From assembly GCF_001757105.1 (NCBI RefSeq), contig NZ_MDHN01000005.1:1-64000 (forward strand): DNA of 64,000 nt. The letters run 5' to 3'. The number at the start of each line of letters is the position of its first letter. The first letter of the stretch is position 1. The stretch is from Alteromonas confluentis (GTDB lineage: Bacteria > Pseudomonadota > Gammaproteobacteria > Enterobacterales > Alteromonadaceae). Shown here one piece after another: positions 58,589 to 64,000 of this stretch. Made by a program: the position numbers and the translations under genes. Below the pieces are notes generated by a model, which did no database searches, was not told where the DNA came from, and saw nothing but the letters and a program-made list of their open reading frames with translations.

Positions 58589-59503
58589 TCAAGTAGCCTG
58601 ACGCTTCTGTCCGCTTAGCGCCTGTACCGGATTATTACTGATGAGTGTCCCTGTCAGAATCATCACTATGGCAATAGAAAGTCCCGTGGTCCACACCTCA
58701 TCAAATAATGGTACTGCAATCACACTGGCGAAAATCGGCACCAGCGCCATGAGTCCGCCCATACGGGTTGCGCCAAGTATGTGCACCGCTCTTGCGTATA
58801 AGACCATTTGAACGGTAGTGGCCATTACGCCCTGATAAAAGGCCTGCAGGGCAATCATTTCCCAGCTGCTGTCAGCAATATGGTGGGGCAGAAACAGCGC
58901 GTAAACCGGTGCAAAAAGTAGCGTAGTAAAGGTGATGATGCCCAGGGTTGCATGCCATGGGGCGAATCCCCAGCGGCGCAGCAATACGGTAAAAATCCCC
59001 CAGAAAACACAAGCCATAATAAAGCTTATATCACCAGCCAGATAGGACGTATCCATTAGCAGGGTTTCGATTAGCAGGGCAATGATGCCTGCGCTGCTGA
59101 ACAGAATGCCTGTCCACGCCTGACGGGTGTGTCGCTCTCCGGCAAGGAAGTATGCAAGCACTGCAATCATGATGGGCATCAGCCCCGGAAGTAATAAAGC
59201 AGCATGGGTAGCCGGGGCTAGAGAAAAGCCATTGAATACCGTTAATCCGTAGGCCAGACCACCAATTGCACCCAGTGCCAGCATTCTTCGCTGAAATATA
59301 ACCCGTCGATGTTTCCAGATGAAGGGAGAGAACAGAATGAACGCGGTACCAAAACGCACCATCATCATATCAGGGATGGCCAGTGCAGCGAGGGCGCCGG
59401 CTTTGGTGATCAGAATAAAGCCCGTCCATATCATTACGGCGGCCAGGGCATAAATTAACCCTTTAGTCACCAGTGACTGGTTTTCGCTGTGGGCTGAGGT
59501 CAT
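58589..59503 (-). CDS. EamA-family drug/metabolite transporter
   Basis: The 304-residue carrier has ten hydrophobic helices in two EamA repeats (about 12-140 and 155-290). Members export amino acids, metabolites or drugs; the substrate is not predictable. AAAGGAG lies 6 nt before the ATG. It is divergent from a LysR gene, with a palindrome between them, so it is probably that regulator's target. Confidence 0.88.
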   Translation of the reverse strand: MTSAHSENQSLVTKGLIYALAAVMIWTGFILITKAGALAALAIPDMMMVRFGTAFILFSPFIWKHRRVIFQRRMLALGAIGGLAYGLTVFNGFSLAPATHAALLLPGLMPIMIAVLAYFLAGERHTRQAWTGILFSSAGIIALLIETLLMDTSYLAGDISFIMACVFWGIFTVLLRRWGFAPWHATLGIITFTTLLFAPVYALFLPHHIADSSWEMIALQAFYQGVMATTVQMVLYARAVHILGATRMGGLMALVPIFASVIAVPLFDEVWTTGLSIAIVMILTGTLISNNPVQALSGQKRQAT

Positions 59504-59583
59504 ATATTTCTCCTTTCATTCACTATAGCGGAAAGTATAAGGAAAATTAACTTTCAATAATAATGAATAAATGAGAAGGTTTC

Positions 59584-59600
59584 TTTCATTAAAAATGAAA
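59584..59600. promoter_or_regulatory. Palindrome TTTCATT-AAA-AATGAAA between the EamA and LysR genes
   Basis: Perfect 7-bp arms around 3 nt lie 10 nt before the LysR start. Related TTTCATT or TTTCA words occur elsewhere in the 107-nt gap. It fits a LysR-type site for autorepression, by inference. Confidence 0.5.
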
Positions 59601-59610
59601 TTGTGGGGAA

Positions 59611-60486
59611 GTGTTGGATATTTCAGATCTGCTGGTTTTTAAAACTGTTGTTGAACAAAACGGTGTCAGTCGGGCGGCGGAGGTATTGCACCGGGTGCCG
59701 TCGAACGTTACTGCAAGGCTTAAGAAACTGGAAGCTGAACTCAATACTGATCTGTTTTTGCGCGAGAGCAACCGGTTGACGGTGACGTCAGCAGGGCTTC
59801 GTTTACTCGAATACACCGATAAAATCCTTAATCTGCAAAAACAGGCGATTGCTGAACTCACCGATGCTGAGCCAGCAGGCTTGCTACGACTGGGATCAAT
59901 GGAAAGCAGTGCGGCCGCCAGATTACCCGGTATTCTGGCCCGCTTTCACCAACATTATGCCGCTGTCCAACTTGAGTTGACTGCCAACGCCTCTATGCCG
60001 CTGATTGAGCGGGTACTGGCTGGAGAGCTCGATTTAGTGATGGCATCGGACCCGCCCGACGACCGTAGACTGGAACGGGTGAAGTGCTTCGAAGAGGAGT
60101 TAGTGCTCATCTTGCCCCGAGAGTGGGAAAGCAACTCTGCATTGCCGGAGACGTTGACCATGGTTGGCTATAGCCGCGGCTGCTCGTATCGACATCGACT
60201 GGAAAAGTGGCTCGCCAGACACAACCATGTTTGCGAAAGAGTCACGGAGATCCCCAGTCATTTCACCATGATTGGCTGTGTTATCGCCGGAATGGGGCTT
60301 GCCATGGTCCCGCGCTCAGTACTGGCACTGCATCAAACTGAAGGGCTAACATTGAAAACGGTAGATGAAGATATCGCCTTTGCACCAACCTATCTGGTGT
60401 ACAGAAAAGACAATCCATCCAGTGCCATTTCTGCGTTTATTGACTGTGCATTAGCCGCGCCCGATGCGGTTACAACGGGCGCGTAA
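59611..60486 (+). CDS. LysR-family transcriptional regulator
   Basis: The 291-residue protein has an N-terminal winged HTH (DISDLLVFKTVVEQNGVSRAAEVLHRVPSNVTARLKKLE) and a LysR effector domain (about 90-285). It begins at a GTG, or the next TTG, after TGGGGA. It is divergent from an EamA exporter, a common regulator-target pair. The PSNVT helix is typical of the PtrR/putrescine-utilisation-like LysR subgroup, but that placing is weak. Confidence 0.88.
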   Translation: MLDISDLLVFKTVVEQNGVSRAAEVLHRVPSNVTARLKKLEAELNTDLFLRESNRLTVTSAGLRLLEYTDKILNLQKQAIAELTDAEPAGLLRLGSMESSAAARLPGILARFHQHYAAVQLELTANASMPLIERVLAGELDLVMASDPPDDRRLERVKCFEEELVLILPREWESNSALPETLTMVGYSRGCSYRHRLEKWLARHNHVCERVTEIPSHFTMIGCVIAGMGLAMVPRSVLALHQTEGLTLKTVDEDIAFAPTYLVYRKDNPSSAISAFIDCALAAPDAVTTGA

Positions 60487-60493
60487 AAAGGTT

Positions 60494-61369
60494 TTATTCG
60501 GGTAAGGTACCATTGCTCTGATAGCCTTCATCAGAACGGCTGTCGGCAAGGCCAATAGCAAGAACCTGAGACAACAACAGCGATGCAGACAGCGAGCGGA
60601 AAGCGTCGACTCTCGCTTCCTGTACTATGAAAGATTGCTGACTGGTGTTTGCAAGCGGTGATATCGGACTGTCTGTAATCGACAATACTGTAACTCCCCG
60701 GTTAGCAGCCTGAGCAGCAAGTTCACAAGTGTTAGAAGAGTAGGGGCTGAAACTGATCGCCAGCAGCAAGTCACCACGTTCTACGTTAGACATCTGTTCC
60801 TGGAACATACCGCCGGTACCACTGATCATGAAGATTTTCTTGTCGATATGATTCAGTGCGTAATGCAGATATGTGGCTACGGTGTGTGCCCGGCCGTTAC
60901 CCAGCAAGAAGATATGACGCGCTTTGCGCATCAGTTCTACTGCTTGCTTGATTTCATCACGGGTCACCGTATCTTCGAGATGGCGTAACGCATCACGGTT
61001 TGCTTTGGCGAAGCGGGGGAGCAGTTCATCGCTCTCCCAACTTTGCTGGCTGCGAACGAGCTGAATACGATTGCTGTAGTTACTGGTGTTCTCCAGCTTT
61101 ACTTCTTTAATAACCTGCTTGATTTCGTTAAAACCACTGAAATCCAGGGCGGAAGCAAAACGGATAAGCGTTGATGGCGGTACGTTGATTCGCTCAGAAA
61201 TTACCGCGATGGTCTCAAATGCCACAGCATCGGGATTTTCCAGTACGAATTTTGCGACTTGCTTTAAACGCTTGCTCATCTGAGGATAACGGGATTTTAT
61301 TAACTCCTGTAATTCACCCCAGTTCAGACTTTTTTCAGTATCCACATCTTTATCTTTCTGGTTATTCAT
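60494..61369 (-). CDS. MurR/RpiR-family transcriptional regulator
   Basis: The 291-residue protein has an RpiR-type N-terminal HTH (about 15-95: YPQMSKRLKQVAKFVLENPDAVAFETIAVISERINVPPSTLIRFASALDFSGFNEIK) and a C-terminal SIS domain that binds a sugar phosphate (HIFLLGNGRAHTVATYL ... ISFSPYSSNT). It follows the sugar isomerase gene by 32 nt in the same operon. A 20-bp palindrome before that gene is the likely operator. It probably senses an intermediate of the neighbouring sugar pathway. Confidence 0.9.
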   Translation of the reverse strand: MNNQKDKDVDTEKSLNWGELQELIKSRYPQMSKRLKQVAKFVLENPDAVAFETIAVISERINVPPSTLIRFASALDFSGFNEIKQVIKEVKLENTSNYSNRIQLVRSQQSWESDELLPRFAKANRDALRHLEDTVTRDEIKQAVELMRKARHIFLLGNGRAHTVATYLHYALNHIDKKIFMISGTGGMFQEQMSNVERGDLLLAISFSPYSSNTCELAAQAANRGVTVLSITDSPISPLANTSQQSFIVQEARVDAFRSLSASLLLSQVLAIGLADSRSDEGYQSNGTLPE

Positions 61370-61401
61370 GCTCGCTACTCTAACCCATTATTCTCTTGTT
61401 T

Positions 61402-62343
61402 TCACTGACTAATCGTTTGCTTTAACGCGGCAATGGACGTGTCCAGACCGGCTTCCATAGACATGGTCAGATCTTCCATTTCCAGTGAAACAAAACCGTT
61501 GTAGCCGGTCATTCTGATCACCGAAAAAAATGCCTTCCACCATTGCAAGTCGCGGCCACAACCCACGGCAACGTAGTTCCAGGTGCGGTTTGCCACATCT
61601 TCAACAACTTTGGTTTCAAGCAGGCCATTCTTCTCTACCATGCCTTTTTCCAGACGAATGTCCTTTCCATGTACGTGATGAATGGCGTCACCCAGTTCGC
61701 GCACAACGGCTATCGGGTCCATCCCCATCCAGATCATATGGCTTGGGTCTACGTTAAGGCCAACCATGGGGCCAACGGCATTGCGTAAGCGGAACAGTGT
61801 TTCCGGGTTCCACACTAACTGTGCACTGAAGTTTTCCAGCGCGATTTTCTCAACGCCATGATGCTCAGCATGGGCAACCAGTGCTTTCCAGAATGGGATT
61901 GCAACGTCATTCCATTGGTAATCCAGTTTCTCTTTCAGATCAGCACGCCAACTTACGGTGTAAGTTATCCAGTTTGGCACGGTGTCTTCCGGCGAGGCAG
62001 GCGGCAGGCCACTCATCATCACAATTTTCTTCACACCCAATAGCCCGGCCAGCTCCATGGTGTTAAAAGCGGCTTCTTTATGCGCTTGTCCCATAGGGCC
62101 TGGATCTAGTGGGTTGCCTGAGCAGTTTAGCGCGGCAATCGTCATACCGCGTTTACTTAATGCGCTTTGAAATGCTTCGCGAGCACCTTTATCAGTGAGC
62201 AGCTTCGTCATATTCAGGTGTGGGGCAGAAGACCAGCCGCCGGTTGTAATTTCGATGGCACTTACCCCTTTGAGTTTGAGGGTATCGAGCATGTCTTCGA
62301 ATGAGAGTTTACTAAGTACATCTGTGCAACAGGACAGTTTCAT
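61402..62343 (-). CDS. Sugar phosphate isomerase/epimerase (xylose isomerase-like TIM barrel)
   Basis: The 313-residue enzyme belongs to the AP-endonuclease 2/xylose isomerase-like family, which includes IolE and IolI. Metal-binding residues are probably the Glu in IALENFS, the Asp/His pair in LNVDPSHMIW, the His in HHVHGKD and the Glu in SLEMED. The substrate is likely a keto- or inosose-type sugar, but this is inference. It lies between the TonB receptor gene and the RpiR gene on the same strand. Confidence 0.85.
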   Translation of the reverse strand: MKLSCCTDVLSKLSFEDMLDTLKLKGVSAIEITTGGWSSAPHLNMTKLLTDKGAREAFQSALSKRGMTIAALNCSGNPLDPGPMGQAHKEAAFNTMELAGLLGVKKIVMMSGLPPASPEDTVPNWITYTVSWRADLKEKLDYQWNDVAIPFWKALVAHAEHHGVEKIALENFSAQLVWNPETLFRLRNAVGPMVGLNVDPSHMIWMGMDPIAVVRELGDAIHHVHGKDIRLEKGMVEKNGLLETKVVEDVANRTWNYVAVGCGRDLQWWKAFFSVIRMTGYNGFVSLEMEDLTMSMEAGLDTSIAALKQTISQ

Positions 62344-62375
62344 GTTCAGGTTCCATTAAAAATAAATGCAATAAT

Positions 62376-62395
62376 CGTGAAATAGATATTTCACG
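62376..62395. promoter_or_regulatory. Palindromic operator CGTGAAATA-GA-TATTTCACG
   Basis: Perfect 9-bp arms around GA lie 33 nt before the isomerase ATG and 13 nt after the terminator-like hairpin of the receptor gene. The shape fits a dimeric regulator, most simply the RpiR protein of this operon. Confidence 0.6.
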
Positions 62396-62407
62396 CCTAA
62401 ACAAAGA

Positions 62408-62430
62408 CGGGCGGAGCTGAGCTCCGCCCG
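62408..62430 (-). terminator. Terminator after the TonB receptor gene
   Basis: CGGGCGGAGC (62408-62417) and GCTCCGCCCG (62421-62430) form perfect 10-bp arms around 3 nt; on the minus strand TCTTTGTTT follows. Confidence 0.8.
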
Positions 62431-62450
62431 GATTTGACCCGGAGGATTTA

Positions 62451-64000
62451 TTAGAATTGACCTCTGAAACCAAGGGCATAACGCGGACCGGTATTACGAT
62501 ACAGAATGAACTGTTCGTCGTACCGTCCGTGTTTACGGATGGCTTCATCAGTGATGTTTGTGCCTTCTACAAAGACAGAGAAATCATCATTGATACGGTA
62601 GGTCAGCTGGAAGTCAACTTGTGAGAATTCTTCTGTGAATACGGGTTCAACACCGGCTTTCGGGTTGATCAGATATTCAAGAAATTCATCACGGTTGCTC
62701 CAGGAAATACGAGCTTCAATGGGACCTTTTTCATAAAACATGGTCGCATTCATTGAGTTACCCAGTCCGGGAATCGCGAACAGGGTGCTGACATCAGAAT
62801 TTGATGCAATTTCAGCATTTGAATCGAGGAATGTGGCATTGGCTGAGAAACCCAGACCTTCCAACACACCGCTATCGAACGCATACTGTGCCGCGAGTTC
62901 CATACCTTTAACGTCTGCCGTTTCACTGTTGAGAGGGCGCTGAACATTAAAGTCGATGGTACCGGCATTGGCGTCAATGGCGGCATCTGCTGAAATAAGT
63001 GGCTGCTGGATGTCGACATCAGAAATGGTAACCACTTCATTATCTGTCACGATGAAGTTCTGCACCTCTTTCTGGAACAACGCCAGACTCACGTAATTGA
63101 TTTCACCCCAGTAGTACTCGAACGACGCATCCAGGTTAATAGAGGTATAAGGCTTCAGGTTCACATTGCCGGCAACGGCATTCAAAGAACCCGGGCGTAA
63201 ATCCAGATAAGATAAACGTGGTGCCAGATCTTTCAGTTCCGGACGGGTCATGGTTTCAGATACCGCGAGGCGTACCACAAAGTCTTCAGTAGGATTAATC
63301 GTGAAACTGATATTTGGCAACAGCTTCAGATAGTCATTCGACTCTGATTGAAATTCATTGCCAGAGGTATCAAAACCGGGATTATATTGTGTCGCTGTGG
63401 TTTGAGACAGACTGACTAAGTTTTGTTGTGAACCTGTTGCTTCGTCTTTAGTGTAAACCAGACGCGCACCGGTATTGAGTTTCCACTCCATGTCTTTCAG
63501 AGAGCCTTCAAACAGCATGTCGGCATAGGCTGCAAAAATGGTTTCGCTCACTTCGTAGCTGTCTGGTTGGCGTGTACCCAGAAATCCACCCGGCTGCGCT
63601 TCGTAAAACGCCTGTGATGTGCCCGACTCAAGACCATAATATTCATCACGGGCCGCAAAGCCTTCCGCAGAGGTTTGCCAGCCGATGTAGTCGTTCAGGT
63701 TAAAGCTGTAGATATCACGGAACGTATCCGGAGAAACGCCGTCCAGTAAACCGCTGGTGTCGAAATCGAGAACCAATTCATTAGGAACATCAATACCAAA
63801 GAAGCAATATTGACAGAACACATCGAAGCTTGGGCGAACAATATCAACCGTTTTATCTTCTTTTGAGTAGTTAGCACCAAACTTGATGTTTCTGAGCATA
63901 CCGCCGTCATACGGTTCGTATACGTTATCAATAGCAAACTGGTAAATGCTGGCTTCCACTGAGTTACCGCCAGTACCGTCACCGGCCTGATCGCCATACT
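62451..64000 (-). CDS. TonB-dependent receptor, C-terminal part (5' end outside window)
   Basis: About 516 residues of an outer-membrane beta-barrel receptor are visible; the frame stays open to the window edge, so plug and N-terminus lie outside. The barrel strands show the receptor pattern (VRLAVSETMTRPELKDLAPRLSYLD ... NLKPYTSINLDASFEYYWGEINYVSLALFQKEVQNFI), and the chain ends in a C-terminal aromatic strand YALGFRGQF with final Phe, as needed for barrel assembly. Such TMTRPEL-type receptors in Alteromonadales import oligosaccharides. The downstream isomerase and RpiR genes suggest a carbohydrate ligand; the sugar is unknown. Confidence 0.9.
   Translation of the reverse strand, partial: YGDQAGDGTGGNSVEASIYQFAIDNVYEPYDGGMLRNIKFGANYSKEDKTVDIVRPSFDVFCQYCFFGIDVPNELVLDFDTSGLLDGVSPDTFRDIYSFNLNDYIGWQTSAEGFAARDEYYGLESGTSQAFYEAQPGGFLGTRQPDSYEVSETIFAAYADMLFEGSLKDMEWKLNTGARLVYTKDEATGSQQNLVSLSQTTATQYNPGFDTSGNEFQSESNDYLKLLPNISFTINPTEDFVVRLAVSETMTRPELKDLAPRLSYLDLRPGSLNAVAGNVNLKPYTSINLDASFEYYWGEINYVSLALFQKEVQNFIVTDNEVVTISDVDIQQPLISADAAIDANAGTIDFNVQRPLNSETADVKGMELAAQYAFDSGVLEGLGFSANATFLDSNAEIASNSDVSTLFAIPGLGNSMNATMFYEKGPIEARISWSNRDEFLEYLINPKAGVEPVFTEEFSQVDFQLTYRINDDFSVFVEGTNITDEAIRKHGRYDEQFILYRNTGPRYALGFRGQF

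Overview
The window is about 64 kb of mostly core chromosome from a gammaproteobacterium, most likely a marine member of the Alteromonadaceae (Alteromonas-like). The basis is the set of conserved gammaproteobacterial gene orders (dapB-carA-carB; miaB-ybeZ-ybeY-corC-lnt beside divergent ubiF; lolB-ispE-prs opposite hemA-prfA-prmC; gcvA-ygdD-rlmM; seqA-pgm), moderate GC, a TonB-dependent receptor, SeqA, and protein wording close to Alteromonas. The species call is an inference. No prophage, CRISPR array, defence island or biosynthetic cluster was found.

Layout. 1-887: 3' end of a group II intron (reverse transcriptase C-terminus plus RNA domains V and VI). 1042-6438: a PAS/GGDEF/EAL protein with a degenerate GGDEF site, a propionyl-CoA synthetase and a cytochrome b561. 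6667-12733: dapB, carAB behind a leader holding a strong intrinsic terminator, and greA. 12819-16849: a lipoprotein hydrolase, a TPR protein, a small heat-shock protein with a ROSE-like leader, and a secreted amidohydrolase. 17013-22429 (minus): the miaB-ybeZ-ybeY-corC-lnt operon, in which lnt has no ATG/GTG/TTG at its expected start. 22679-26756: ubiF with an overlapping small membrane protein gene, a TetR/AhpD-like divergent pair with twin palindromic operators, and an alanine/glycine symporter.

26944-27406: a four-gene tRNA operon (Gln, Gln, Leu, Met) with its promoter and terminator. 27646-36574: an AtoE-type permease, the rplY-pth-ychF operon, small lipoproteins, a serine hydrolase, and lolB-ispE-tRNA-Gln-prs. 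36716-42249: hemA-prfA-prmC, a DUF3369 response regulator, a SirB2-family protein and kdsA. 42327-48025: gcvA, a Tex30-like hydrolase, ygdD, rlmM and a stand-alone EF-G gene. 48158-52480: a MoxR/DUF58/transglutaminase operon whose last gene overlaps a convergent gene. 52684-57693: seqA, pgm and glgP. 57934-64000: a small membrane protein, an EamA exporter with divergent LysR regulator, and an RpiR regulator/sugar isomerase/TonB receptor locus that runs off the window.

Most genes are housekeeping. The interest lies in non-coding and boundary features: the apparent CTG start of lnt, the attenuator-like carA leader, the ROSE-like hairpin on the small heat-shock gene, a nested 102-nt inverted repeat that would hide the ribosome binding site of a lipoprotein gene, several clean palindromic operators beside regulator genes, an altered loop in peptidyl-tRNA hydrolase, and an antisense overlap of two genes. 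All calls were made by eye from the sequence without any database search.
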